Source: Alphaproteobacteria bacterium (GTDB lineage: Bacteria > Myxococcota_A > UBA796 > GCA-2862545). From it: 64,000 nucleotides of DNA. The translations under genes and the position numbers were made by a program. Where the stretch lies: the NCBI GenBank assembly GCA_020632955.1, contig JACKEO010000005.1:124001-188000 (forward strand), given 5' to 3'. Under the pieces are notes generated by a model. The model saw only the letters and a program-made list of their open reading frames with translations. It was not told where the DNA came from and ran no database searches. Of this stretch, positions 24,895-33,428 are shown in pieces (the first letter of the stretch is position 1; each line of letters opens with the position of its first letter).

Positions 24895-25782
24895 TCACTC
24901 CGCGGCCGCGTCCTCGGGGTAGCGCACGACGAAGCCGGGGGTGCCGTCGAAGCCGAAGGCCACCGAGAAGCCCGTGCAGGTGCCGTCCACCTGGCGCATG
25001 TCGGCGTTGTTCTCGAAGATGGGGGCCACCAGCTCCGTCTCGGCGGCCGCGTCGGTGGCGAGCAGCTCGTCGAGCATGGTGCGCACGTCCACGATGCCGC
25101 CGATGAGGCCGTGCATCGCGCCCTGCTCGTCGAGGCGCAGGCGGATGCGCCCGTCCGACACGGGCATGTCGAAGCGGGCCTCGAGGATGTCGATGGGCAG
25201 GTCGAAGGCCACCGGACCGGCCTCCAGGAAGCCGTCCCGCAGGCTGAGGCCGTCGAGCACCACCTCGGGGGTGGAGGGGTCCACGGCGTAGGTCTGGTCG
25301 GGGGCGATGAGGCCCAGCGTACCGAGCTCGGGGTCGGCGGCGCCGCGGAAGAGGCGGAGCGACAGGTCGTCGTCGTTCCGCAGGTCGTCCACGCCCACCA
25401 GCTCCACCACCATGAGCATGCGACCCTCGTTGATCGCGCCCTGCAGCAGCTCCTCCACCTGCTCCCCGATGAGCGGGGCGGCGAGGGTCCAGATGGCGGC
25501 GAGCTGGTTGTCGATGCCCGGTACGCCGTCGGGATCGATCAGGTCGCCGTGGCCGCAGCTGGCGGGGTCGCCGGCGGGCGAGTCGAGGCCGTCGAGGTCG
25601 AAGCCCGGGGCCACGCCGTCGGACTCCTCGCGCGTGAAGGAGAACTCCCGCAGCACGTTCGCGTGGGCGTCGGCGAGGCTGAAGCCGCCGTCGGCGAACC
25701 AGGTGGCGTCGGTGTCGGCCTCGTCGCCGTCGTCGGGGGCCGCGCAGGCGCCGAGCAGCAGCAGGGGGACCAGCGGGCGCAT
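24895..25782 (-). CDS. Uncharacterised lipoprotein of the DUF1592/DUF1552 operon
   Basis: 295 residues. Signal MRPLVPLLLLGAC (Cys13), an Asp/Glu tether, then a mixed alpha/beta body with no recognised motif ('FTREESDGVAPGFDLDGLDS', 'IDNQLAAIWTLAAPLIGEQVEELLQGAINEG', 'MLMVVELVGVDDLRNDDDL', 'ISDGRIRL'-like strands). The ATG shares one base with the DUF1552 stop (TGATG), so it is the third, translationally coupled gene of the operon. The match of a calcium-like Asp-rich segment with 'ASCGHGD' is only suggestive. Function unknown; operon position suggests it works with the secreted DUF1552 protein. Confidence 0.7.
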   Translation of the reverse strand: MRPLVPLLLLGACAAPDDGDEADTDATWFADGGFSLADAHANVLREFSFTREESDGVAPGFDLDGLDSPAGDPASCGHGDLIDPDGVPGIDNQLAAIWTLAAPLIGEQVEELLQGAINEGRMLMVVELVGVDDLRNDDDLSLRLFRGAADPELGTLGLIAPDQTYAVDPSTPEVVLDGLSLRDGFLEAGPVAFDLPIDILEARFDMPVSDGRIRLRLDEQGAMHGLIGGIVDVRTMLDELLATDAAAETELVAPIFENNADMRQVDGTCTGFSVAFGFDGTPGFVVRYPEDAAAE

Positions 25783-27116
25783 CAGGCCTCCAGCTCGCCC
25801 AGGCCCTTGTCGGTCCAGGCGTCGTCCACGCCCCAGTCGGCGGCGGGCACGTCGAGGGCGCGGAGCAGGGTGAGCGGCACCCGCCCCGCGTTGTCGCTGG
25901 AGGCGGAGCGGTGGTGGAAGCCGGTGCGCAGCCGGCCGCCGGCGCTGCCCGCCACGATGAGCGGGAACTCGTCGAGCTGGTGGGTGCGGCCGTAGGACAC
26001 GTCGGTGGTGGCGAGCACCGCGCAGTGGTCGAGCAGCGTGGCGTCGCCCTCGGGCACGTCGCGCAGGCGGCCCAGCAGGTAGGCCAGGGCCTGCATGCCC
26101 TCCAGCACGATCTCGTGGACCTGCGGCTGATCCCCCGGCTCGTCGTGGGTGAGCTGGTGGTGGCCCGCCGTGGTGCCGGGGAAGAGCACGTCGTTGAGCG
26201 GATCGGAGAACCAGTAGGAGAGGACGCGCGTCTGGTCGCAGGCCAGGGCCATCACCGACAGGTCGGCCATCACGCGGGCGTGCTCCGACATCTGGGGGCG
26301 CCCGTCGACGTCGGGCACCGCGGCCGGCGGGTCGGGGCGCACGCAGGCGTCGAGCTGGGGCGGGTCCTCGGCGAGGCGGGCGATGCGCACCTCGAGCTCG
26401 CGCACGCCGTCCAGGTGCTGCTCCAGGCGCACGCGATCCTCGCTGCCGAGGCGGGGCGACAGCTCGGCGGCGTCCTGCAGCACGGCGTCGAGCACGCTGC
26501 GGCGCAGGGCCAGGCGCGGATCCACCACGCCGTCCTCGCCCGGCGCGCGGAAGCTCGGGCCGAAGAGGCGCTCGAAGAGCGTCGCGGGATCGGACTCGGC
26601 GGGGTTGGGCAGGTTGGGACCCCGGTAGGAGCGCCCCTGGCCGCCGGGCTGCACGGCCACCTCCAGCGAGCGGTAGCGCGTGTCGCGGCCGATGGCGTCG
26701 GCGAGCACCTGGTCGAGGGAGGGGCCGGCGAAGGTGATGCGGTTGTCGCCCAGGTCGACCGCGGGCATGCCCGACAGCAGGCCGGCAGGCCCCGAGCCGT
26801 GGGCCACCCGGTTGGGCACCTTCACCTGGAAGCCGGTGAGCAGGGCGAGGTGGGGGGCCACGTCGGCGAGCGGCGCGAGCTGGTCGGACAGGGCGAAGCC
26901 GGGGCCCTCCTGCTCGGGGACCCACCGCTCGGGCAGGATGCCGTTGCCCCAGAAGAACAGGCCGAAGCGTCGCGGGAAGGCGTCGGTGGCGGCCCGCGCG
27001 TCGGAGCGGCCGCTGAGCGACAGCAGCGGCGGCAGCGCCACCGACACGGCGGAGCCGGCCAGCAGGCCGCGCAGGAAGCGGCGACGGGTGGGCAGGCCCG
27101 ACGAGGAGCGGCTCAC
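25782..27116 (-). CDS. DUF1552-family Tat-exported protein
   Basis: 444 residues. GTG start overlapping the DUF1592 stop by four bases (GTGA). The N-terminus 'TRRRFLRGLLAGSAVSVALPPLLSL' is a Tat signal. The body matches DUF1552: 'FGLFFWGNGILPERWVP', 'ALLTGFQVK', 'HGSGPAGLLSG', 'SLDQVLADAIG', 'RYRSLEVAV', 'DQTRVLSYWFSDPLNDVLFPG', 'HHQLTHD'. These proteins share features with DUF1501/sulfatase-like alpha/beta folds and nearly always sit next to a DUF1592 protein. The pair is common in Planctomycetes and Myxococcota; their role is unknown, perhaps polysaccharide or haem-linked oxidation. Confidence 0.88.
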   Translation of the reverse strand: MSRSSSGLPTRRRFLRGLLAGSAVSVALPPLLSLSGRSDARAATDAFPRRFGLFFWGNGILPERWVPEQEGPGFALSDQLAPLADVAPHLALLTGFQVKVPNRVAHGSGPAGLLSGMPAVDLGDNRITFAGPSLDQVLADAIGRDTRYRSLEVAVQPGGQGRSYRGPNLPNPAESDPATLFERLFGPSFRAPGEDGVVDPRLALRRSVLDAVLQDAAELSPRLGSEDRVRLEQHLDGVRELEVRIARLAEDPPQLDACVRPDPPAAVPDVDGRPQMSEHARVMADLSVMALACDQTRVLSYWFSDPLNDVLFPGTTAGHHQLTHDEPGDQPQVHEIVLEGMQALAYLLGRLRDVPEGDATLLDHCAVLATTDVSYGRTHQLDEFPLIVAGSAGGRLRTGFHHRSASSDNAGRVPLTLLRALDVPAADWGVDDAWTDKGLGELEA

Positions 27117-28732
27117 GGGACCTCCCCGGCCACGGTGAAGAGGGGGCTGGCCACCAGCTCGAGCAGCAGCGGACGCACCCGGTGGTCGTGCACGGCGAAG
27201 CGGTCCTCGAGCACGCCCAGCCACGGCTCGTCGCCGGCCGTCTCGAGCGTGCCCCGGGCGTAGCGCACCACGGTGCGGGCCATGCAGCGTGGCACGTCGG
27301 GGTGCTCGGCGAGCACCGTGGCCAGCTCGGCCGCATCGCGGAAGGGCGTGCCGTCCACGTCGCCGGAGGGGTCGATCACCGCGCCCTGGTCGGTGGTGCG
27401 CCAGCGGCCGATGCCGTCGAACTGCTCGAGGCCGAGGCCCAGCGGGTCGGTGAGCTCGTGGCAGGCGGCGCAGGTGGGGTTGGTGAGGTGCTCCGCCACC
27501 CGGTCGCGCAGGGTGCGCGTGGTGCCCGAGGGCTCGGGGATCGACGTGTCGACGTTCACCGGCGGGTTGGGGATCTCGTCGCAGAGCAGCCGCACCCGGA
27601 TGGCCTTGCCGCGCAGCGTGGCCGACGACGACACCGCGTGGGCGTTGAGCGCGAGGAAGGCCGCCTGGCCCAGCAGCCCGCGACGCCCCGAGGAGGCCGG
27701 CAGGTCCACCAGGCGCCAGCCCTCGGGATCCGGCGCGGGCAGGCCGTAGAGCGCGGCGAGGCGGGGGTTGAGGAAGGTCTGGCGGGTGGACAGCACCGTG
27801 CGGATGTCGGTGTCGGCGTCGAGCACGAGGTGCTCCACCAGGCGCAGGGTCTCCTCGCGCGCGTCGGGCCCCAGCTCGGGGTGGGCGTGCTCGAAGAGGG
27901 TGGGGTCCTTGCGGAGGTCGTCGAGGCCCCCGAGACCCCAGGCGTCCTCGAAGATCGCGCGCAGGCCGGCGCGCGCGCGGGGGTCGTCGAGGAGGCGCTC
28001 GGCCTGGGCCAGACGGCCCTCGCGCGTGCGCAGCTCGCCCGCCTCGGCCGCGTCGAGGAGGACCTCGTCGGGGCCGGTGTTCCACAGCAGGAAGGACAGG
28101 CGGGAGGCGAGCTCGTGGTCGTCGAAGCGCCGCAGGCCGCCGTCGGGGGTGCCCACCTCGGTGCGGTAGAGCAGGTTCGGCGACTGGAGCAGGGCGGCGA
28201 GGCCGAAGGCCAGGCCCTGCCACGGGTCGCCCAGGGCCTCGGCCGCCTGGTCGCTCACGGCGGTGAGGCGGCCGAGCTGGCTGGGGGTGAGCGGGCGACG
28301 CCACGCGCGGCGGCCCACGCGGCGGAGCGTCTCGGTGCGGCAGGCGGCGTCGGGGGGCGTGGCGGGGTCGCAGGCCAGGATGCGGGCGCGCCGCGCGGGG
28401 TCGGAGACCACCTGGTCGGCCACCGAGAAGGCGGCGCTCTCGAGGGACTCCACGGCGCGGGGCGCGTAGGAGGCCACCGAGGAGCCGGCCGCCACGAGGC
28501 CCGCCAGCGGCAGGTCGGGGCCGGTGGCGGCGGGCACCACGACGTCGTCGCCGAAGAGATCGTGCAGCGCGGCGGCGTACTGGGCGGCCGTGAGCCGGCG
28601 CAGGGCCGCGGGGGCCGGCGTGGCCTCGCCCCACGCTTCGGCCGGCGCCAGCTCGTCCACGGGTGCGGCCGTCTCGGGCGTGCAGGCAGCGAGCGCCAGC
28701 AGGCTGGCGAGGGTCGACGAGCGTGCGGACAC
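27113..28732 (-). CDS. DUF1592/DUF1588/DUF1585 c-haem lipoprotein
   Basis: 539 residues. GTG with GGAGGA 4 nt upstream. Lipobox LALAAC (Cys17). Domain order is the usual one: DUF1587 ('RRLTAAQYAAALHDLFG', about 45-61), DUF1595 ('RRAWRRPLTPSQLGRL', about 150), DUF1592 ('LSFLLWNTGPDEVLLDAAEAGEL', about 225), DUF1588 ('RRGLLGQAAFLAL..AVSSS..RGKAIRVRLLC', about 345), a C-A-A-C-H haem motif (about 418-422, 'CAACHELTDPLG'), and DUF1585 ('FRDAAELATVLAEHPDVPRCMARTVVRYARG', about 465). First gene of the operon. Probably a periplasmic electron-transfer or oxidase subunit acting with the DUF1552 protein; substrate unknown. Confidence 0.9.
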   Translation of the reverse strand: MSARSSTLASLLALAACTPETAAPVDELAPAEAWGEATPAPAALRRLTAAQYAAALHDLFGDDVVVPAATGPDLPLAGLVAAGSSVASYAPRAVESLESAAFSVADQVVSDPARRARILACDPATPPDAACRTETLRRVGRRAWRRPLTPSQLGRLTAVSDQAAEALGDPWQGLAFGLAALLQSPNLLYRTEVGTPDGGLRRFDDHELASRLSFLLWNTGPDEVLLDAAEAGELRTREGRLAQAERLLDDPRARAGLRAIFEDAWGLGGLDDLRKDPTLFEHAHPELGPDAREETLRLVEHLVLDADTDIRTVLSTRQTFLNPRLAALYGLPAPDPEGWRLVDLPASSGRRGLLGQAAFLALNAHAVSSSATLRGKAIRVRLLCDEIPNPPVNVDTSIPEPSGTTRTLRDRVAEHLTNPTCAACHELTDPLGLGLEQFDGIGRWRTTDQGAVIDPSGDVDGTPFRDAAELATVLAEHPDVPRCMARTVVRYARGTLETAGDEPWLGVLEDRFAVHDHRVRPLLLELVASPLFTVAGEVP

Positions 28733-28859
28733 CGGCTCCTCCGGGGCGGGCGCGTATCGTCGCCCGTCCGGACGAGCCACCGCAGGGTGGCGACGGTGTG
28801 GTGACGGCCATTCCCACGGTCGTTCCGGCAGGCTCCTCGACGCGACCCCGGCCCTGCGC

Positions 28860-28991
28860 TACCTTCCCGGCGCTGCCCCCGTGGCGGCCTCCTCCTCTCT
28901 CGGTTCCGGTTCGATCGCACGAGCCCACGCTGGTCAGGGCTCGCAGGAATGATCCCGTGGAGCCCGAGGAAGAGCACATGCGCAGCGCATG
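28860..28991 (+). promoter_or_regulatory. Candidate long leader of the RRM gene with a tight inverted repeat
   Basis: A possible -10 (TACCTT, 28860-28865) lies about 150 nt before the ATG at 29016. At 28977-28991 CATGCGC and GCGCATG form perfect 7-bp arms around one base, 24 nt before the ATG. Such a leader would fit post-transcriptional control of a small RNA-binding protein. The rest of 28733-29015 shows no gene. Confidence 0.35.
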
Positions 28992-29015
28992 CTGCGTGGC
29001 AAGAGAGTGCTCGAG

Positions 29016-29303
29016 ATGTCGAAGAAGCTGTTTGTCGGTGGCCTGTCCTGGGGTACCGACGATGCCATGTTCCACGATGCCTTCGCCCGGTTCGGCTCCG
29101 TCACCGAGGCCAAGGTCATCCTCGATCGCGACACCGGCCGCAGCCGCGGCTTCGGGTTCGTGACCTACACCGACGGCTCCGCCGCCGACGCCGCCATCCA
29201 GGCGATGGACGGCACCGAGCTCGACGGCCGCACCATCCGCGTGAACGAGGCGCAGGAGCGCAGCCGTGGTGGCGACGATCGCCGCCGCGACAGCCGCTGG
29301 TAG
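29016..29303 (+). CDS. Small RRM-type RNA-binding protein
   Basis: 95 residues from the ATG at 29016; nine in-frame codons upstream are excluded because the family starts at 'SKKLFVGGLSW'. Single RRM fold with RNP2 'KLFVGGL' (4-10) and RNP1 'RGFGFVTY' (about 43-50), 'MDGTELDGRTIRVNEA' (about 61-76), then an Arg/Asp/Gly tail 'RSRGGDDRRRDSRW'. Such Rbp proteins, known from cyanobacteria and myxobacteria, bind single-stranded RNA and are often cold-induced and autoregulated. It is monocistronic and is followed by a strong GC hairpin. Confidence 0.93.
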   Translation: MSKKLFVGGLSWGTDDAMFHDAFARFGSVTEAKVILDRDTGRSRGFGFVTYTDGSAADAAIQAMDGTELDGRTIRVNEAQERSRGGDDRRRDSRW

Positions 29304-29316
29304 GCCCCGTCCCGCA

Positions 29317-29347
29317 CCGGCCCCTGCCCGGCTCGGGCGGGGTCCGG
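29317..29347 (+). terminator. GC-rich hairpin after the RRM gene
   Basis: CCGG-CCCC-T-GCCCG pairs with CGGGC-GGGG-T-CCGG around a GCT loop: 13 base pairs broken only by one T on each side. Starts 13 nt after the stop codon. No T-run follows, so either the terminator is atypical or it protects the 3' end. Confidence 0.5.
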
Positions 29348-29445
29348 CATGACCTCGAAGCCCTCGTCGCGCCCGCGGCGGGGGCTTCCTGCTGTGGGAG
29401 GCAGCGCCGGTAGCCTCCGTCTGGACGCTGCGCGTCCCGGTGCGC

Positions 29446-29451
29446 TAGCGT
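29446..29451 (+). promoter_or_regulatory. Candidate -10 hexamer TAGCGT for the M50-like gene
   Basis: TAGCGT, 19 nt before the ATG at 29471, followed by GGGAGG as ribosome-binding site. Fits the local TA[GC]N[GC]T pattern. Confidence 0.42.
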
Positions 29452-29470
29452 CTGACCGGGCGGGAGGTGC

Positions 29471-30370
29471 ATGGACGAGGTGGTCCCGGGGAGACGTGTG
29501 CCCGTGGGCCTGATCGTGGGCCTCGGCGCCGTGGCGATCTGCATGGTGGCGCCCGTGATCGCGGTGCACTCCTACGAGCAGATCCAGACCGCGCCCACGG
29601 GTCGCGTGGCCACGGGTGCCACCGCCGCGCTCGGCGTGCTCTTCCGCTCCAGCGCCCGCAACCTGGTGCGCGGCGCGATGATGACCACGATGCGCACCAC
29701 CAGCCGCGCCGCGAGCCGGCGCGTGGCCCGTCGGGCCGCCCGTGCGCTCGCCGGCACCTTCGTGCGCTCGCAGGCCTTCGGCGGGGCGGTGGAGGGCGCG
29801 CTCGCCGGCACGGTCACCGGCATGGTGGCGCTGGCCCTGTCGCTGGCGGCGGTGCTCTGGCTGGCACCGGTGGACGAGTCCGCGGCCATCCTGGGCGGCA
29901 CGCCGGTGTGGGTGCTGGCGATGGTGGGCGTGGTGCCGGCGGCGGTGCACCTGGCGGCCACCGCGGGCGCGGCGCGCCTGCTCGGTGTGGGCCACACCAT
30001 CGTCTCGGCCGCCGACGGGCTGCTGCTCCAGGCCTACTTCACCGTGGCCGGCAGCTTCCTGCCGCTCGCCTACGACGTGCAGCTCGAGGGGGCGGTGGAG
30101 GCGCGGGCCCGCGTGGGCCTCGCCGGCATCGGCGCCCTGCTGGGGCTGTACGGACTGGCGGCCGGGCTGGCCGTGGCCACCGGGCTGGTGCTCTTCCAGC
30201 AGCTGGCCGCGGTGGCCGTGGTCTACGCCTTCGTCTTCTCCTTCCCGCTGCCGCCGCTCGACGGCGGGCACCTCTTCGCCTGGCGCTGGTGGGCCTGGCT
30301 GTCGGTGGCGGTGGTGGTGCTGGGCGCCTTCGCCTCGGGCCTGCCGGAGGTCTGGTATGGCGTCATCTGA
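29471..30370 (+). CDS. Polytopic membrane protein with a site-2-protease-like LDGG motif but no HExxH
   Basis: 299 residues; ATG after GGGAGG. About six hydrophobic segments and an Arg-rich amphipathic region (about 60-95). Near the C-terminus 'FSFPLPPLDGGHLFAWRWW' (about 258-276) is very like the 'N-x-x-P-x-P-P-L-D-G-G' motif of M50 intramembrane zinc proteases, which holds the third metal ligand. The other hallmark, HExxH, is absent: the only His-rich site near the start is 'VHSYEQ'. So it is either a degenerate M50 relative or an unrelated membrane protein. It overlaps the next membrane gene by 14 nt, so the two are probably made together. Confidence 0.6.
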   Translation: MDEVVPGRRVPVGLIVGLGAVAICMVAPVIAVHSYEQIQTAPTGRVATGATAALGVLFRSSARNLVRGAMMTTMRTTSRAASRRVARRAARALAGTFVRSQAFGGAVEGALAGTVTGMVALALSLAAVLWLAPVDESAAILGGTPVWVLAMVGVVPAAVHLAATAGAARLLGVGHTIVSAADGLLLQAYFTVAGSFLPLAYDVQLEGAVEARARVGLAGIGALLGLYGLAAGLAVATGLVLFQQLAAVAVVYAFVFSFPLPPLDGGHLFAWRWWAWLSVAVVVLGAFASGLPEVWYGVI

Positions 30371-31226
30371 GGCGCCGGAGCCGCGACCGCCCCGTCCGCC
30401 GGGGTCCGGCAGGGTCACCTTCACGGTGCTCGCCCTCGTGCTGGGCTGGACCTGGCTCTACAACGTGGCCATCAAGGGCCAGGGCCTCGTGGGCGCCCTC
30501 TTCACGGTGGTCGACACCCTGTCGGAGGACGTGGTCACCGGCAGCGTGGTCACCATCGTGGTGGGCCTGGGCATCGTGCTCGTGTTCACGCTCACCAAGC
30601 TCTACACGCAGGTGGTGAGCGAGGCGGCCAGCTTCCGGATGATCGAGGCGATGGCCGTGGAGACCGTGGGCCGCGGCGACCTGCGGGGCTTCGCGCGGCG
30701 GCTGCTGCACTTCGCCGACGAGCCGGTGCCCGAGCACGTCCACCCGGTCACCCCCGGGGGCGCGCTCACGGGCCTGTCCCTGCTGTACGCCCTGTCGTGG
30801 CTGTACCTGGTGCTGTTCAGCGAGGCGCTCTTCTTCGTGAGCTGGTCGGCCGGCGTGGACCTGCCGATCAACGACGACAACCTCAACCTGCTGCCCACCC
30901 TGGCCCTGGCCATCCCCTTCAGCGCGCGCGTGATGGCGATGCTCCGCTACCGCTACACGCAGGACTACGCGGACTTCATGCCCGGCGCGCTCTTCGTGCT
31001 CCTGCTCGTGGGCAGCCTCGGCTACCTCTTCGAGTCGCACGACCAGAAGTTCTTCCTGCTCCAGGTGTGGGCCGACCCGGTCTACCTGGAGGCCTTCCTG
31101 CGCAACGGGCTGCTGCTCGCCTTCGTGCCGGTGTTCGCCGAGGCCGTGTTCTGGCTGGGCCACCTGATGCTGGACCCGGTGGTGGAGGAGGCCGAGGAGG
31201 AGGAGCTGGCGGAGGACCAGGCCTGA
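30357..31226 (+). CDS. Uncharacterised polytopic membrane protein
   Basis: 289 residues. The ATG lies inside the preceding gene (14-nt overlap), a sign of translational coupling. A Pro-rich cytoplasmic start is followed by about six hydrophobic segments: two near the N-terminus ('VTFTVLALVLGWTWLYNVAI', 'VVTIVVGLGIVLVFTLT'), a soluble part (about 90-140, 'SFRMIEAMAVETVGRGDLRGFARRLL') and three or four at the C-terminal half, with an acidic tail (EEAEEEELAEDQA). No family recognised. Its partner is the M50-like protein. Confidence 0.6.
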   Translation: MASSEAPEPRPPRPPGSGRVTFTVLALVLGWTWLYNVAIKGQGLVGALFTVVDTLSEDVVTGSVVTIVVGLGIVLVFTLTKLYTQVVSEAASFRMIEAMAVETVGRGDLRGFARRLLHFADEPVPEHVHPVTPGGALTGLSLLYALSWLYLVLFSEALFFVSWSAGVDLPINDDNLNLLPTLALAIPFSARVMAMLRYRYTQDYADFMPGALFVLLLVGSLGYLFESHDQKFFLLQVWADPVYLEAFLRNGLLLAFVPVFAEAVFWLGHLMLDPVVEEAEEEELAEDQA

Positions 31227-31237
31227 GGCGAGCGTGC

Positions 31238-32755
31238 TCAGGGCGGCAGGCAGCGCACCTCCGGGTCGCGCAGCGCGTAGATCCGCAGCACGTGGCCCTG
31301 GTTGTCGAGGCGGTGGGCCACCGGACCGCACAGCCGTCCGCGCATGCGGGGGATGGCCGCCGACCAGCCCACGTGGGGCTCCCGCACCGGGATGCAGTCG
31401 GCGTCGGGCGCGTCGCCGAGGAAGGCGTAGTAGTCGATGTCGTGGGCGGCGAGCACCTCGCAGAGAGGGCGCTGCGCCAGCAGGTCGGCGAGCATGCCCG
31501 GACCCGACACCAGGCCCTCCAGCTGCACCACCGGGTCGTCGAGCAGGAAGGCCACGGCACCCGCGCGGTCGCCCATCGCGTAGCGGCCGGGGTGCGTGGC
31601 GGCGAAGCCCTGCACGTCGGTGGCCAGCTGCACGAAGGGCGAGGTGCGACCCGCCGCCCGCAGCGGGTAGGCCACGCCCACCACCGCGGCGAAGGGCAGG
31701 GCCACCAGCCAGGGCACGGCGGGACGCAGCCGGGCGGGCAGCAGGCCGGTGAGCAGGGCCAGCACCAAGCAGGCCTGGAGCTGGGCCGGGTAGTGGTACC
31801 AGGTCCACGTGGGCCACGGGGACCGCAGGGCGAGGCCGCCGTAGTGCAGGGCCGTGGCCGCCGCGAGCACGCCGACCAGGGCGCGTCCGTCGGGCGCCAG
31901 GCGACGCCACACGGGCAGCACCGCCAGCGGCGAGGCCAGCATCACCGCGAAGCGCATGCCGTCGTCGAGGCCCGAGCGCGAGGGGCGCAGGAAGTCGAAG
32001 GCGTCGGGGTAGGGGCCGGGCCACAGGGCCAGGCTCTTCGCGGCGCCGGAGTCGGGGACGAGGTTGCCGAAGACCAGCAGGTTGGAGGCCACGTACAGGG
32101 CGACGGGCGCCAGGCCGAGGGCGAGGCGGGCGAGGGGACCCACGCCGAGGGCGGCGCGGTGGCGGGCCAGCGTCCACGCGCCGACCGCCAGCAGCGGCAC
32201 CACCGCGTCCAGGCGCGCGAGCACCGTGAGGCTCACGAGCAGGCCCAGGCGGATCCAGCGCGGGCTCGCGTGCAGCACCTCCTCGATCACCCGCGGCAGC
32301 AGGGCGAGCACCAGGAAGGACTCCATGCCCGTGCGCGCCTCGAAGAGCGCGAGGAGCACCGAGGCGCCGGCGCCTGCGGTGGCCGCGTGGGGCCCGAGAC
32401 CGCAGCGGCGCAGCACCCGGGCCAGGGGGGCGAAGCCGCTGGCGGTCACCAGCCCCAGCACGGCCCAGGTGGCCAGGTGGAAGGCGCCCGCCGGCACCAG
32501 CGCCCGCAGCGCCAGGATCAGCACGAACCACAGCGGGTGGTAGCCGTTGGTGAGCGTGGCGCCGTCGAAGGTGGACCGCCCGGTGGCGAGCAGCCGGTCG
32601 GCGATCTCGACGTAGTAGTAGAAGTCGTCGAAGAAGGGGGCCACGGCGTTGTGGCCGCCGAAGACGCCCACGCGCAGGCCCACGCCCACCCAGCAGACGA
32701 CGAAGGCCGCGGCCACCGCCAGGCGTGCGGGCCGCCCCTCCTGGTCGTCGCTCAC
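31238..32755 (-). CDS. GT-C-type membrane glycosyltransferase-like protein
   Basis: 505 residues; GTG start. After the first helix the loop 'FFDDFYYYVEIADRLLATG' carries the Asp-Asp pair typical of GT-C catalytic loops, followed by 'NGYHPLWF'. About 12 hydrophobic segments, then a C-terminal periplasmic-like domain (about 390-505) with three Cys. It lies 19 nt downstream of a methyltransferase and is the last gene of a three-gene minus-strand operon with another GT-C protein. It probably transfers a sugar from a polyprenyl-phosphate donor; acceptor unknown. Confidence 0.68.
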   Translation of the reverse strand: MSDDQEGRPARLAVAAAFVVCWVGVGLRVGVFGGHNAVAPFFDDFYYYVEIADRLLATGRSTFDGATLTNGYHPLWFVLILALRALVPAGAFHLATWAVLGLVTASGFAPLARVLRRCGLGPHAATAGAGASVLLALFEARTGMESFLVLALLPRVIEEVLHASPRWIRLGLLVSLTVLARLDAVVPLLAVGAWTLARHRAALGVGPLARLALGLAPVALYVASNLLVFGNLVPDSGAAKSLALWPGPYPDAFDFLRPSRSGLDDGMRFAVMLASPLAVLPVWRRLAPDGRALVGVLAAATALHYGGLALRSPWPTWTWYHYPAQLQACLVLALLTGLLPARLRPAVPWLVALPFAAVVGVAYPLRAAGRTSPFVQLATDVQGFAATHPGRYAMGDRAGAVAFLLDDPVVQLEGLVSGPGMLADLLAQRPLCEVLAAHDIDYYAFLGDAPDADCIPVREPHVGWSAAIPRMRGRLCGPVAHRLDNQGHVLRIYALRDPEVRCLPP

Positions 32756-32774
32756 GGCACCCGTCCCCGCGGGG

Positions 32775-33428
32775 TCACCCGAGCTTCCGGCACACGTAGA
32801 GCATGTGGGGGTAGGGCAGCACGTCGACCATGGCGTGCTGCTTCACGTCGAAGCCCAGCCCCGTGGCCAGCTCGAGGAACTGCTCGGCGCTCCAGTAGTC
32901 GGGGGGACAGGCCGGATCGACGAGCAGGTCGAGCGCGTGGGTGTACCAGCGCTTGTAGGCGGGCTGGGTGTCGACGTCCTTCACCAGCAGGGTGCCGCCG
33001 TCCTCCAGGGACTCCCGCAGCTCCTCGATGAGCCCGGCCACGTCGGGGCGCGCCAGGTGGTGGATCATGTCGAGGGTGTAGATGGCGGCGTACTTCCCGC
33101 CGCGGCGGAAGTCCTGGGCCTTCCCCACGTCGAAGGTGACGTTGGTGAGGCCCAGGCGCTCGGCGGCCCGGCGGGCGAGCTCGATGCGCTCGGGCTTCAG
33201 GTCGATGCCGTGCACCTGCACGCCCGGGTGGAGCTGCGCGAAGTAGAGCGCGAACAGGCCGAAGCCGCAGCCCACGTCGAGCACCCGCCCCTGCTCGGGG
33301 AGGTACTGGCCGATCTCGAGCAGGAAGCGCTGCCGGAGGATGAAGAAGCGGGCCAGCGAGTAGGCCTGCACCACGCGGTCGTCGTAGGCACCGACGATGC
33401 GGCGGACGCTGGGACGCGAGCGAGTCAG
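32775..33428 (-). CDS. Class I SAM-dependent methyltransferase
   Basis: About 217 residues. The start is uncertain: the best ribosome-binding site (GGGGAGG) precedes a CTG at 33428 that overlaps the upstream stop by four bases; GTG codons at 33374 and 33371 would remove 18-19 residues. SAM motifs: 'RVLDVGCGFGLFALYFA' (motif I, about 47-63), 'GIDLKPERIELAR' (about 75-87) and 'DMIHHLARPDV' (about 120-130). The 'RFFILRQRFLLEIGQYLP' helix before motif I is typical of a myxobacterial small-molecule or lipid methyltransferase group. Between two GT-C genes, so it may methylate a sugar or lipid carrier. Confidence 0.82.
   Translation of the reverse strand: MTRSRPSVRRIVGAYDDRVVQAYSLARFFILRQRFLLEIGQYLPEQGRVLDVGCGFGLFALYFAQLHPGVQVHGIDLKPERIELARRAAERLGLTNVTFDVGKAQDFRRGGKYAAIYTLDMIHHLARPDVAGLIEELRESLEDGGTLLVKDVDTQPAYKRWYTHALDLLVDPACPPDYWSAEQFLELATGLGFDVKQHAMVDVLPYPHMLYVCRKLG

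Noticed and set aside
29471..30370. Active site-2 protease
   Set aside because: No HExxH motif; only the LDGG-like segment is present.
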